64,000 nucleotides of DNA from Nocardioides zeae (GTDB taxonomy: Bacteria > Actinomycetota > Actinomycetes > Propionibacteriales > Nocardioidaceae). Within the stretch, counting starts at the first letter, position 1. Each line of letters opens with the position of its first letter. Shown here one piece after another: positions 1 to 8,536 of this stretch. The notes below the pieces were generated by a model. That model was not told the origin of the DNA and made no database searches. It was given only the letters and a program-made list of their open reading frames with translations. Position numbers and translations under genes: made by a program. The stretch lies in contig NZ_JAUTAN010000001.1 of NCBI RefSeq assembly GCF_030818655.1, positions 4,154,001 to 4,218,000 of the forward strand, written 5' to 3'.

Positions 1-1473
1 CTGCCCCGCATCGTCGTCGACCTCAATGGCGGCGAGGCCGGCTACACGTGGGTGGTCGTCGCCACGCTCCTCACCATGACGGCGTCCACCCCGATCTGGG
101 GCAAGCTCGCCGACCTGGTCGACAAGAAGCTGCTCGTGCAGATCGCCCTGGTGACCTACGCCGTGGGCTCGATCGCCGCCGGCCTCTCGCAGAACATGGG
201 GCAGCTGATCGCGGCCCGTGCCGTCACCGGTCTCGGCGTCGGCGGCATGACCGCCCTCGTCATGGTGGTCATCGCCACGATCGTCACGCCGCGCGAGCGC
301 GGCCGCTACTCGGGCTACATCGGTGCCGTCTTCGCCATGGCGACCGTGAGCGGCCCGCTCATCGGTGGCCTCATCGTCGACACCCCCGGCCTCGGCTGGC
401 GCTGGACCTTCCTCGTCGGCGTCCCCGTCGCCGCCGTCGCGCTCGTCGTCCTGCAGCGCACGCTCCACCTGCCCACGCCGGTCCGCGTGCCGGGTGAGCG
501 TCCGTCGATCGACTACGCCGGCGCGCTCCTCATCGTCGGCGGCGTCTCCGTGCTGCTCGCCTGGGTCTCGCTCGCGGGCCACCAGTTCGACTGGGCCTCG
601 CTGACCACCGCCGGCATGATCGCCCTCGGTGTCGCGCTCCTCGCTGCCGCCGTCGTCGTCGAGAGCCGGGTGGCCGAGCCGATCATCCCCCTGCGCCTCT
701 TCGCCGACCGCACCACCACGCTCGCCACGCTCGCCTCCGTCATGGTCGGCGTCGCGATGTTCGGCTCGACGGTCTACCTGTCGCAGTACTTCCAGATCGC
801 CCGCGGCATGAGCCCCACCCACGCAGGTCTCATGTCGACCCCGATGGTGCTCGGTCTCTTCGTCTCGAGCGTCGTCACCGGTCGGATCATCAGCAGCACG
901 GGCCGGTGGAAGAGGTTCCTCGTCAGCGGCATGGTCGCCGTCGTCGTCGGTCTCGCCCTGCTCTCCACCATCGACGCGCACACGCCCCTCGTCGAGATCG
1001 GCGCGTTCATGGTCGTGCTCGGCGCCGGCCTGGGTGCGACGATGCAGAACCTCGTGCTCGCGGTGCAGAACCAGGTCGCGCAGCGCGACATGGGCGCGGC
1101 CAGTGCCCTCGTGACGTTCTTCCGCTCGATCGGCGGCTCGTCCGGCGTCGCGGCCCTCGGCGCCCTGCTCGGCCACCAGGTGGCCGACAAGGTGACGAGC
1201 GGCCTGGCGTCGCTGGGGATCGCTGCCGAGGGCTCCGGTACGACGCTGCCGGACCTCGACACGCTGCCGGCGCCCGTCCGGGACGTGTTCCAGGGTGCCT
1301 ACGGCGACGCCACCGCGCTGCTGTTCCTCGTCGCTGTGCCCTTCGCCGTCGTGGCCCTGCTCCTCGTCAGCGCGATCCGCGAGGTCCCGCTGCGCACGAC
1401 CCTCGACGTCGCCCCGTCGACGCCCGTCGACGAGCGCGAGGACGCCCCGGTCGAGGTGGAGGCGGCGCGATGA
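1..1473 (+). CDS. DHA2-type MFS efflux transporter (5' end outside window)
   Basis: The frame is open from base 1, so the start lies upstream; 490 residues are visible. Hydrophobic segments alternate along the whole length up to a hydrophilic, acidic tail, and a PRERGRYSG loop (about bases 286-315) has the basic character of the cytoplasmic loop A motif of the major facilitator superfamily. Length and segment number fit the 14-TM EmrB/QacA (DHA2) group, proton-driven exporters of drugs and lipophilic ions in the cytoplasmic membrane. The stop codon overlaps the ATG of a MarR-family gene, so the two are probably one transcript and the regulator probably controls the pump. The substrate cannot be told from sequence. 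Confidence 0.9.
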   Translation: MPRIVVDLNGGEAGYTWVVVATLLTMTASTPIWGKLADLVDKKLLVQIALVTYAVGSIAAGLSQNMGQLIAARAVTGLGVGGMTALVMVVIATIVTPRERGRYSGYIGAVFAMATVSGPLIGGLIVDTPGLGWRWTFLVGVPVAAVALVVLQRTLHLPTPVRVPGERPSIDYAGALLIVGGVSVLLAWVSLAGHQFDWASLTTAGMIALGVALLAAAVVVESRVAEPIIPLRLFADRTTTLATLASVMVGVAMFGSTVYLSQYFQIARGMSPTHAGLMSTPMVLGLFVSSVVTGRIISSTGRWKRFLVSGMVAVVVGLALLSTIDAHTPLVEIGAFMVVLGAGLGATMQNLVLAVQNQVAQRDMGAASALVTFFRSIGGSSGVAALGALLGHQVADKVTSGLASLGIAAEGSGTTLPDLDTLPAPVRDVFQGAYGDATALLFLVAVPFAVVALLLVSAIREVPLRTTLDVAPSTPVDEREDAPVEVEAAR

Positions 1474-1973
1474 GCGCCACCGCCACCCACCCCGCGTCGA
1501 GCGGCCACGGCACCGCCGAGCTGGACCCGGACGTGCTGCGGGACCTGGAGCACCAGTTCTTCGTGCTCCTGCGGCGTCTCCGGCGCAACCTGGCCGAGCG
1601 CGGCCACGCGGTGGCGCCGGGCCTCACGGCCCTGGGCTACGGCGTGCTCGACCAGTTGGCGCGCGACGGCGCTGCCCGGGCCACCGAGGTGGCGTGCGTG
1701 CTGGGCGTCGACAAGGGCGCGATGAGCCGCACCGTCCACCAGCTCGTCGAGCTGGGCCTGGTCGAGCGCAGCAACGACCCCGACGACGCCCGGGCCCTCG
1801 TGCTGGAGCTGTCGGACCACGGTCGGGAGCGGCTCACCGCGGTGGGCCTCCAGCGTCACGCCGTCTTCCTCCAGGCGATGGCGGAGTGGACCTCCGAGGA
1901 GGTGGCCGACCTCGCGGCCACCCTCGGCCGCTACAACGCGAGCATCGAGGCCGCGCTGGCCGCGGAGCGCTGA
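1470..1973 (+). CDS. MarR-family transcriptional regulator
   Basis: A 167-residue protein whose ATG overlaps the transporter stop (ATGA). A winged helix-turn-helix occupies roughly residues 45-115: TALGYGVLDQL leads into the helix pair around VACVLGVDKGAMSRTVHQL, followed by the wing sequence ERSNDPDDARA, which is the usual MarR signature (D-x-R in the wing). The ends are helical, as expected for the dimer interface. MarR proteins normally repress a neighbouring pump gene and release DNA on binding the pump's phenolic or lipophilic ligand; here the overlap with the DHA2 gene supports that role. Ligand and operator are not identifiable because the promoter lies outside the window. Confidence 0.92.
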   Translation: MSATATHPASSGHGTAELDPDVLRDLEHQFFVLLRRLRRNLAERGHAVAPGLTALGYGVLDQLARDGAARATEVACVLGVDKGAMSRTVHQLVELGLVERSNDPDDARALVLELSDHGRERLTAVGLQRHAVFLQAMAEWTSEEVADLAATLGRYNASIEAALAAER

Positions 1974-1992
1974 CGGCTCACGGCTCACGCAC

Positions 1993-2045
1993 AAGGGGCA
2001 CGAACGACACCCGGACCCCGGTCCGGACCGTCGTTCGTGCCCCTT
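1993..2045. terminator. Long hairpin between convergent genes (bidirectional terminator)
   Basis: A perfect 16-bp inverted repeat (1993-2008 with 2030-2045, arm AAGGGGCACGAACGAC) encloses a 21-nt loop that is itself nearly palindromic (CCGGACC...GGTCCGG). It lies 20 bp after the MarR stop and 26 bp before the stop of the convergent glucosidase gene, so it can end transcription from both sides. Confidence 0.75.
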
Positions 2046-2070
2046 CTCGCGTGGGTCGCGTCGTACCCGG

Positions 2071-3732
2071 TCAGTCCGCCAGGAACCACGCCGCGGTGTC
2101 GGGGGCGATCGTCGCGCCGGGGGCCTCGCCGCTGCTCAGGAGCAGCGAGCCGAGGTCGTCGGGCAGCGGTTCCGGCGCCTCGCCGGCGTTGAGCACGCAG
2201 GTGAGCGGGCCGCGGCGGTAGACGAGCAGCGCCGGTCCGGCCTGCAGCACGTCGACCTCCTCGCCCGCCGTGTCGGCGAACGTGCGCCGCGTCGCCAGCG
2301 CCGCGCGGTAGAACTCCAGCGTCGACCCCTCGGCCCCCGTCTGAGCCTCGACCGTCAGTGCCGCCCAGTCGCCGGGCTGCGGCAGCCAGGGCTGGGTGCC
2401 GTCGGCCGCCGGCCCGAACCCGTACGGCGCGGTCTCGCCGCTCCACGGGATCGGCACGCGGCAGCCGTCGCGCCCGATGTCGGGCTTGGCGCTGTCCTTG
2501 GTGCGGAACCAGGACGGGTCGGTGCGGTCCTCGGGGGCCACGTCGACCTGCTCGAGGCCGAGCTCCTCGCCCTGGTAGAGGTACGCCGAGCCCGGCAGGC
2601 CCAGCATGGCCAGCGTGGCCGCGCGGCCCCGGGCCCGGCCGAGGTCGCCCCCGCCGTACCGGGTGACGTGGCGGACCACGTCGTGGTTGCTGAGCACCCA
2701 GGTCGGGGTCGCGCCGTACGGGCGGAGCGAGGGGAGCGTCTCGGTGATGACGTCGGCGAACGCCTGCGCGTCCCACGCCGCGGAGAGCCAGTGGAAGTTG
2801 AAGGACTGCTGGAGCTCGTCGGGACGGACGTAGCGCGCGATGGCCTCCGCCGTGCGCGCCCACGACTCGGCGACGGCCATGCGGCGGCCGCGCTCGGAGT
2901 CGTCGTACTCCGCCAGCACGGCGTGCCAGCGCCGGTAGACGTCGTGCACCTCCGGCTGGTCCCACATGGGCTCGTCCAGGCCGGCTGCCTCGACCATGGA
3001 GGCAGGCCCGTCGGCGTCGGGATCGGGGAGCTCCGTGTCGGGCAGGCCCTCCTTCTTGAAGAGGCCGTGCGCCACGTCGACGCGGAAGCCGTCGACCCCG
3101 CGGTCCAGCCAGAACCGCAGGATGTCGACGAACTCGTCGCCGACCTCCGGGTTGCGCCAGTTGAGGTCGGGCTGGGTGGAGTCGAAGAGGTGGAGGTACC
3201 ACTGCCCGGGGGTGCCGTCCGCCTCCTCGACGCGGCTCCAGGCCGCGCCGCCGAAGACGCTCGGCCAGTTGTTGGGCGGGGTGTCGGTGCCGTCGTCGTC
3301 GCGGAACACGTAGCGCTCGCGCTCGGGACTGTCGGGCCCGGCGGCCAGCGCGGCCTGGAACCAGGGGTGCTGGTCGGACGTGTGGTTGGGCACGAGGTCG
3401 ACGATGACCTTGAGCCCCAGCTCGTGGGCCCGGGCCAGCAGGGCGTCGGCGTCGGTGAGCGAGCCGAAGAGCGGGTCGATGTCGCGGTAGTCGGCCACGT
3501 CGTAGCCGTGGTCCTTCTGCGGCGACGTGTAGAAGGGCGTGATCCACAGCGCGTCGACGCCGAGGTCGCGCAGATGGGGGAGCCGGGCGGTGATGCCGGG
3601 CAGGTCGCCCACGCCGTCGCCGTCGGCGTCGGCGAAGCTCCGCACGTAGACCTGGTAGACGACCGCCTGGCGCCACCAGGCGCCGTCGACCGACGGGAGG
3701 GCGGACGGGGTTGGATCGTTCGAGTCGACCAT
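2071..3732 (-). CDS. GH13 alpha-glucosidase / alpha-amylase-family glycosidase
   Basis: A 553-residue cytoplasmic enzyme without a signal peptide that should hydrolyse alpha-glucosidic bonds of malto-oligosaccharides, sucrose or trehalose. The start MVDSNDP is chosen because the TIM-barrel begins soon after it (AWWRQAVVYQVYVRSF, residues 18-33). The conserved GH13 regions are all visible: DLVPNHTSD (112-120), DGFRVDVAHG with nucleophile Asp219, VAES with acid/base Glu289, and LSNHDVV with Asp351. The oligo-1,6-glucosidase-like order of these regions matches the family usually named alpha-glucosidase (AglA/MalL). It is transcribed alone and convergent with marR. Exact substrate is inferred only to the subfamily level. 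Confidence 0.9.
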   Translation of the reverse strand: MVDSNDPTPSALPSVDGAWWRQAVVYQVYVRSFADADGDGVGDLPGITARLPHLRDLGVDALWITPFYTSPQKDHGYDVADYRDIDPLFGSLTDADALLARAHELGLKVIVDLVPNHTSDQHPWFQAALAAGPDSPERERYVFRDDDGTDTPPNNWPSVFGGAAWSRVEEADGTPGQWYLHLFDSTQPDLNWRNPEVGDEFVDILRFWLDRGVDGFRVDVAHGLFKKEGLPDTELPDPDADGPASMVEAAGLDEPMWDQPEVHDVYRRWHAVLAEYDDSERGRRMAVAESWARTAEAIARYVRPDELQQSFNFHWLSAAWDAQAFADVITETLPSLRPYGATPTWVLSNHDVVRHVTRYGGGDLGRARGRAATLAMLGLPGSAYLYQGEELGLEQVDVAPEDRTDPSWFRTKDSAKPDIGRDGCRVPIPWSGETAPYGFGPAADGTQPWLPQPGDWAALTVEAQTGAEGSTLEFYRAALATRRTFADTAGEEVDVLQAGPALLVYRRGPLTCVLNAGEAPEPLPDDLGSLLLSSGEAPGATIAPDTAAWFLAD

Positions 3733-3811
3733 GCGGGCGAGTCTAGGGACGGGGTGCCTGCAGGACGGAAAACCCGCGCGCGAGGTCCCGTGATCGGTGA
3801 CACTCAGGGCC

Positions 3812-4666
3812 ATGAGGCGCTCGACGACGGCCCGTGGGGCGGCAGCCGTGCTCGCGACGGCAGCAGCGGTGCTGGTGGGCATCGCCGGGGTGCAGCTCCT
3901 CGACCGCGAGCCCGCGACCCGCGTCGTCGATGTCTCGCCCCCGGAGGCAGCGACGGCTGCCGCAGGGGAGGAGGGCTGGGAGTGCCCGGAGCCCACGCCC
4001 GGCGCGGAGCCGACGGCCGAGGGGCCGTACGAGGCGATGGGCGTGCCCGACGCGTGGCCCGCGGAGGAGCCCGTCGTCGCGTCACCGCCGCCGGCCGACG
4101 GCCTCGGCACGGGCCCGCCCGGCTCGGTCCTGCCGGGCGAACCGGGCGGGCACGGCGCCGCCACCTTCGGATTCGACCGGCCCTACGACGAGCTCGACGG
4201 TGAGCGACCGACCTTCGTCTGGGTGGTCGGCGACGGCGGCGTCGAGGGCTACGTCTTCCGCTGGGACCGCGACAGCGTCGTGCGCTTCGGGGCCGGCGCG
4301 GTGGCCCTCCGCGCGGAGGACGGCACGACGGTGATCGGTCGCCACCAGCCGCCCGGGCTGCCCGACTACCCGGTCAACGAGCGCGGGCAGTCCTACGGGC
4401 CCAAGGTCGACGACCTCGAGTCGCCCGACCTCGTCGAGGTCGCCGGACGCTGCGGCATCGCGGGCTACGCGGAGCAGGCACTGTTCGGCGTCCCCGACCT
4501 CCCCGCCGACGTCGACACGGTCGAGGAGCTGGAGGCGTTCAACGCGGCCCTGCCGACCAGCGTGCCCGTGACCGAGTCCGACGGCGTCACCGAGGTCGAC
4601 CGGATCGAGGTCATGAACCCGGTCCCGGACTACTGCCTCAGCGGCGGATCTCCTCCCACCTGCTGA
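3812..4666 (+). CDS. Hypothetical membrane-anchored/secreted protein
   Basis: A 284-residue protein of no family I recognise. Starting at ATG 3812, an Arg-containing N-terminus (MRRSTTARGAA) precedes one hydrophobic stretch (about residues 8-27) that can act as signal peptide or membrane anchor; an upstream GTG at 3797 is possible but lengthens the charged lead. The rest is acidic and Pro/Glu rich, with four Cys (CPEP, GRCGIAG, DYCLSG, PTC at the end) that could form disulfides outside the cell. Its last 29 bases overlap the 3' end of the convergent photolyase gene. Extracytoplasmic location is inferred from the N-terminus. Confidence 0.6.
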   Translation: MRRSTTARGAAAVLATAAAVLVGIAGVQLLDREPATRVVDVSPPEAATAAAGEEGWECPEPTPGAEPTAEGPYEAMGVPDAWPAEEPVVASPPPADGLGTGPPGSVLPGEPGGHGAATFGFDRPYDELDGERPTFVWVVGDGGVEGYVFRWDRDSVVRFGAGAVALRAEDGTTVIGRHQPPGLPDYPVNERGQSYGPKVDDLESPDLVEVAGRCGIAGYAEQALFGVPDLPADVDTVEELEAFNAALPTSVPVTESDGVTEVDRIEVMNPVPDYCLSGGSPPTC

Positions 4667-5999
4667 GCGCCTCAACGCGCTCCTCCTTGTGGTCGACGAT
4701 CGGCGCGGCGTACCCCACCTGCTCGCGCGCCGCGGCCGACGGCTCGTGGGGATCCTCGCCGTCGGGCAGGTCGCGCAGCTCGGGCACCCAGCGGCGCACG
4801 TAGTCGCCCCGCGGGTCGAACTTGCGACCCTGCCCGGTCGGGTTGAAGACCCGGAAGAAGGGCGACGCGTCGGTGCCGGAGCCGGCGGTCCACTGCCAGC
4901 CGTGCTGGTTGGAGGGCAGGTCGCCGTCGACGAGCCACTGCATGAAGTGCCGCGCGCCGTGCTGCCACTCCACGTGGAGGTCCTTCACCAGGAAGCTGGC
5001 GACGATCATCCGCACCCGGTTGTGGACCCAGCCGCTGCAGCGCAGCTGCCGCATGCCGGCGTCCACGATCGGGAAGCCGGTGCGCCCCTCGCGCCAGGCG
5101 TCGAACCCCTCGCCCGGGTCGTCGTAGCGCATCCGCCCGTACTCGGCCCGCAGGTACTCCCGTGCCGTCTCCGGTCGGTGGTGCAGCACGTCGGCGTAGA
5201 ACTCGCGCCACGCCAGCTCGGAGCGGTACGTCGCGCGTCCGGCCCCGCTCGCCCGGCCGATCTCGGCCAGCATCGTGCGGGGGTGGATCTCGCCCCACTT
5301 GAGGTGCACCGACATCTTCGAGGTGGTGTCGAGGTCGGGCCGGTCGCGCTCGTCGGAGTACGTCGCCAGGTGGTCCGCGACGTACGTCTCCCAGCGCTGC
5401 GCCGCCGCCCGCTCCCCGGCCTCCGGGAGGCGCAACCCCTCGGGCAGGTCGACGTCGGGCACGTCGACGGAGGACGCCAGCTCCAGGCCGCTCAGGCCGC
5501 GCGGCGCCTCGTACGGCGTGTCCCAGTCGCGGTCCGCCCAGGCGCGGGAGAAGGGGGTGAAGACGGCGTACGGCGTGCCGTCGCCCTTCGTCACGCTGCC
5601 GGGGTCCACCGCGTACGGCGAGGAGGTGCGCACCAGCTCGATGTCGTGCTCCGCGAGGGCCGCGGCGACGCGCTCGTCGCGCTCCGCGCCGTACGGGCCG
5701 AAGTCGGCACTGACGTGGACCTCGGTGGCGTCGACCTCGCGGGCGGCCGCGACGACCTGCTCGACGGGGTCGCCGCGGAGCACCGACAGGCGGGTGCGGC
5801 GCGAGCGGAGGGACGCGTCGAGCGCCCGCAGCGAGGCGGCCAGGTGGGCCCTGCGGGAGACGCCGGCCACGTCCCACAGGGCGGGGTCGAGGACGAAGAG
5901 CGGCAGCACCGCGTCGGCCTCGGCAGCGGCCAGGAGGGCGGGGTTGTCGGCCAGCCGCAGGTCGCGGCGGAACCACATGACGCTGTGGCGGGTGGGCAT
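4638..5999 (-). CDS. phr: Deoxyribodipyrimidine photo-lyase
   Basis: A 453-residue cryptochrome/photolyase family enzyme that would split cyclobutane pyrimidine dimers in DNA using FAD and a light-harvesting cofactor. The N-terminal alpha/beta domain opens with VMWFRRDLRLADNPAL (about residues 7-22). The C-terminal FAD domain holds the expected blocks: TSKMSVHLKWGEI, ELAWREFYADVL, DAGMRQLRCSGWVHNRVRM, and SNQHGWQWTAGSG followed by FNPTGQGRKFDPRGDYVRRW. The Trp residues of the electron-transfer path and the FAD-binding Asn-x-x-Gln region are present, so it looks functional. It is a class I CPD-type sequence rather than 6-4 type, by inference from length and motif order. Confidence 0.95.
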   Translation of the reverse strand: MPTRHSVMWFRRDLRLADNPALLAAAEADAVLPLFVLDPALWDVAGVSRRAHLAASLRALDASLRSRRTRLSVLRGDPVEQVVAAAREVDATEVHVSADFGPYGAERDERVAAALAEHDIELVRTSSPYAVDPGSVTKGDGTPYAVFTPFSRAWADRDWDTPYEAPRGLSGLELASSVDVPDVDLPEGLRLPEAGERAAAQRWETYVADHLATYSDERDRPDLDTTSKMSVHLKWGEIHPRTMLAEIGRASGAGRATYRSELAWREFYADVLHHRPETAREYLRAEYGRMRYDDPGEGFDAWREGRTGFPIVDAGMRQLRCSGWVHNRVRMIVASFLVKDLHVEWQHGARHFMQWLVDGDLPSNQHGWQWTAGSGTDASPFFRVFNPTGQGRKFDPRGDYVRRWVPELRDLPDGEDPHEPSAAAREQVGYAAPIVDHKEERVEALSRWEEIRR

Positions 6000-6071
6000 T
6001 CCTCCACAGTGCCAGGCCGCCCCTCGGGTGGGGGGTCGTCGCCTGCCCGCCGGTAGGGAAGAATGGTTCTC

Positions 6072-6758
6072 GTGAGCGATCTGATCGACACCACCGAGAT
6101 GTACCTGCGCACGATCTACGAGCTCGTGGAGGAGGGCATCGTCCCGCTGCGCGCGCGCATCGCGGAGCGCCTGCACCAGTCGGGTCCGACGGTGTCCCAG
6201 ACCGTCGCGCGCATGGAGCGCGACGGCCTCCTGACGGTCGAGGGCGACCGCCACCTCGAGCTCACCGAGGAGGGCCGCCGCCTCGCCGTGCGCGTCATGC
6301 GCAAGCACCGCCTGGCGGAGCGCCTGCTCACCGACGTCATCGGCCTGGACTGGGAGCTCGTGCACGCCGAGGCCTGCCGGTGGGAGCACGTGATCAGCGA
6401 GACCGTCGAGCGGCGGCTGCTCGAGCTGCTGGGCAACCCGACCGAGTCGCCCTACGGCAACCCGATCCCCGGCCTCGACGAGCTCGGCCAGGACGACCTG
6501 CCCGCCGACTTCATGGACGGTGTCGAGTCGCTGCAGAGCGTCGCCGCCGCCGACGAGTCGCGGGTGCACGTGCGCCGCATCTCCGAGGAGATGCAGAAGG
6601 ACGAGGTGCTCATGAGCGCGCTGCGTCGCGTGGGGGCCCTGCCGGACAAGACGGTGACCGTCGTGGCGACCTCGGAGGGCGTGCTCGTGGGCTCCGGCGG
6701 CGAGACCGCCGAGATCTTCCCCGACGCCGCCGAGCACATCTTCGTGCGCCGCATCTGA
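6072..6758 (+). CDS. DtxR/IdeR-family metal-dependent repressor
   Basis: A protein of 228 residues from GTG 6072 (SDLIDTTEMYLRTIYEL, the classic IdeR/DtxR opening). GTG 6072 is preferred over ATG 6063 because AGGGAAG at 6055-6061 is about 10 nt upstream of it and almost touches the ATG. Domains in order: winged HTH (residues 1-73, recognition helix QSGPTVSQTVARMERDGL), metal-binding dimerisation domain (74-140, with the H-x-x-x-E and E-C/M-x-W-E-H elements HAEACRWEHV) and a C-terminal SH3-like domain. In actinobacteria such proteins bind Fe(II) and repress siderophore, heme and storage genes. The neighbours do not reveal its targets. Confidence 0.9.
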   Translation: MSDLIDTTEMYLRTIYELVEEGIVPLRARIAERLHQSGPTVSQTVARMERDGLLTVEGDRHLELTEEGRRLAVRVMRKHRLAERLLTDVIGLDWELVHAEACRWEHVISETVERRLLELLGNPTESPYGNPIPGLDELGQDDLPADFMDGVESLQSVAAADESRVHVRRISEEMQKDEVLMSALRRVGALPDKTVTVVATSEGVLVGSGGETAEIFPDAAEHIFVRRI

Positions 6759-6835
6759 CCCCGCGTCCGATGCCCGGCGGGAATCCAGAGGTTCTCTTGA
6801 GGTTGGCCGCCGGTCGGAAGTCGTAGCGTCGCGGT

Positions 6836-6870
6836 GCGCTGCCCCTCGCGGGGAGGGTGAGGGGCAGCGC
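6836..6870 (+). terminator. Strong GC hairpin downstream of the DtxR-family gene
   Basis: A perfect 12-bp stem (GCGCTGCCCCTC at 6836-6847 with its complement at 6859-6870) and 11-nt loop lies 77 bp after the stop. There is no U-tract, which is common for high-GC actinobacterial terminators. The 249-bp gap 6759-7007 holds nothing else I can support. Confidence 0.5.
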
Positions 6871-7007
6871 CACAGCACGATGCACCATTCGGCCACACGT
6901 CCCGGTGCCGGCGGACGCCGTCGGCACGGGCCGTGACTCGCGGGGGCCGTCTTCGTTGGTGGAGGCAGCGTGGGGAGTCGCTCCCCGCCCCGGCGGAAGG
7001 CTCCGAG

Positions 7008-7352
7008 ATGGAGATGCTCGCGGTCGAGCTCACGGCGTTCACGCGCCGCACCGGCAGCGTCGTCGTCGCCCACAGCGCGACCGACCTCGTCCGCGGGCTG
7101 GAGCCCGGCGAGACCGTGGCGACGCGCGACCAGGACGACGTCGTGCGGGTGGCCGTCGTCGCCGACCTCGACTTCGACCTCGAGGACACCTACTACCGCC
7201 TCACGCTCGGCGAGGTGCTTCGTCTCGACGAGGCCGAGCTGGCCGTGTCGACCGCGCTGGGCGCGGGCGCCCTGCCGGTCCGCGCCGGGGCCGAGCGGCT
7301 GTTGGCGGCGGTCGGTGTCAGCCGACCCGCGCACCTGCGTCGCGTGCGCTGA
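7008..7352 (+). CDS. Conserved hypothetical protein
   Basis: A 114-residue acidic protein. ATG 7008 (MEMLAVELTAF) is favoured over an in-frame GTG at 6933 because GGCGGAAGG ends 7 nt before it. The sequence alternates short beta-like and acidic stretches (DDVVRVAVVADLDFDLEDTYYRL) with no signal peptide, membrane segment or known motif. Its 3' end overlaps the convergent Sir2 gene by 35 bp. Function unknown. Confidence 0.6.
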   Translation: MEMLAVELTAFTRRTGSVVVAHSATDLVRGLEPGETVATRDQDDVVRVAVVADLDFDLEDTYYRLTLGEVLRLDEAELAVSTALGAGALPVRAGAERLLAAVGVSRPAHLRRVR

Positions 7353-8199
7353 CCTCGCGCCGACGCGCGTCGAGCGCGTCGAGGAAGCCGCTGCAGCCGA
7401 TGTCGAGCGCATGGGTCGCGAGGTCGTCGCCCCGGGTGGCCCCCCGGTTCACGATGACGACCGGCACGCCGCTGCGGACCGCGCGGCGCACGAACCGGAA
7501 CCCGCTCATCACCGTGAGGGACGTGCCGACCGCTAGCAGCGCGCCGTCGTCGGGCCGCAGCGCGTCGACCGCGGCGAAGCAGCGCTCGACCCGCGCCGCC
7601 GGCACGTTCTCGCCGAAGAACACGACGTCGGGCTTGAGCACGCCGCCGCAGGCCTCGCAGGGCGGCACGACGAAGTCGCTCGTGTCCTCGAGGTCGACGT
7701 CGCCGTCGGGACGCACCAGCACGGTGGCGTGCCGCTCCGCCCAGTCGGGGTTGGCGGCCGCCATCCGCTCCTGGAGCGTCGCCCGCGGGCTGGTGGCCCG
7801 GCAGTCGAGGCAGACCACGTCGGCGATGCGGCCGTGCAGCGCGACCATCCGGCGCGTGCCGGCCGCCTCGTGGAGGCCGTCGACGTTCTGGGTGATGAGC
7901 AGCTCGGGGTCGATGGCGGCGACCGCCCGGTGGCCGGGGTTGGGGTCGGCGCGCCGCATGCGGGTCCAGCCGAGGTGGCTGCGCGCCCAGTACCGCTGCC
8001 GCGCGTCGGCGCCGGAGACGAAGTCGCCGTACGTCATGGGGGTGGGCCGCGGCGGGCGGCCCTCCGCGACGGGGCCGCGGTAGTCCGGGATGCCCGAGTC
8101 GGTCGACAGGCCCGCGCCGCCGACCAGCACGAGGCGCCGGGGTGCCAGCAGCGCCAGGGCCGCCTCGACGGCCTCCGGGGCGGCGGTGCGCTCAGCCAC
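7318..8199 (-). CDS. Sir2-family NAD-dependent protein deacylase (sirtuin)
   Basis: A 293-residue sirtuin that would remove acyl groups from lysines with NAD+ as co-substrate. The Rossmann NAD site GGAGLSTDSGIPDYRG lies around residues 27-42, TQNVDGLH and the catalytic LHGRI follow, the zinc site is formed by CLDC and CEAC pairs, and VGTSLTV and VIVNRG bind NAD near the C-terminus. The start is GTG (complement of 8197-8199). It uses a longer loop between the two Cys pairs than the compact CobB type. Substrates cannot be read from sequence. Confidence 0.93.
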   Translation of the reverse strand: MAERTAAPEAVEAALALLAPRRLVLVGGAGLSTDSGIPDYRGPVAEGRPPRPTPMTYGDFVSGADARQRYWARSHLGWTRMRRADPNPGHRAVAAIDPELLITQNVDGLHEAAGTRRMVALHGRIADVVCLDCRATSPRATLQERMAAANPDWAERHATVLVRPDGDVDLEDTSDFVVPPCEACGGVLKPDVVFFGENVPAARVERCFAAVDALRPDDGALLAVGTSLTVMSGFRFVRRAVRSGVPVVIVNRGATRGDDLATHALDIGCSGFLDALDARRREVSARDAGARVG

Positions 8200-8232
8200 G
8201 CGGCGTGCCCTCGCCGGGCTGCGGAGGTCGGG

Positions 8233-8502
8233 TCACCGGGCGTAGCGCAGCTCGGCCCGCGCCCGTGCCTTGGCCGCCTCCACCTCGCGGTCCTTGGGCG
8301 GTGCGGAGGTCTCCAGGTCGTCGACGAGGCGGCGCGTGATGTGCGCGATCTCGCGCACCGCCTGGTCGAAGACGGCCTGGTTGGCCTGCGACGGCTTGCT
8401 CGTGCCGCTCACCTTGCGCACGAACTGCAGCGCCGCGGCGTGCACCTCGTCGTCGGTCGCCGGCGGCTCGAAGTTGTTGAGCGGACGGATGTTGCGGCAC
8501 AT
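8233..8502 (-). CDS. DUF2277-family protein
   Basis: An 89-residue protein beginning MCRNIRPLNNFEPPATDDE, the hallmark of the DUF2277 family, whose members are small actinobacterial and proteobacterial proteins of unknown role. The body is helical (VHAAALQFVRKVSG, AVFDQAVREIAHITRRLVDDL) and ends in a basic KARARAELRYAR tail. ATG 8502 is chosen because family members start directly at MCRNI. It sits 35 bp from the divergent reductase gene, sharing the promoter region 8503-8536. Confidence 0.85.
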   Translation of the reverse strand: MCRNIRPLNNFEPPATDDEVHAAALQFVRKVSGTSKPSQANQAVFDQAVREIAHITRRLVDDLETSAPPKDREVEAAKARARAELRYAR

Positions 8503-8536
8503 GGTCCAACGGTACGTCGCCACCTATCCTCGGGGA

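Noticed and set aside
2668..4203. Long plus-strand open frame opposite the glucosidase
   Set aside because: Shadow of GC-rich codons; the minus strand has all GH13 catalytic motifs.
6759..7007. Possible riboswitch before the 114-residue gene
   Set aside because: Only one strong hairpin, matching no class I know; better read as a terminator.
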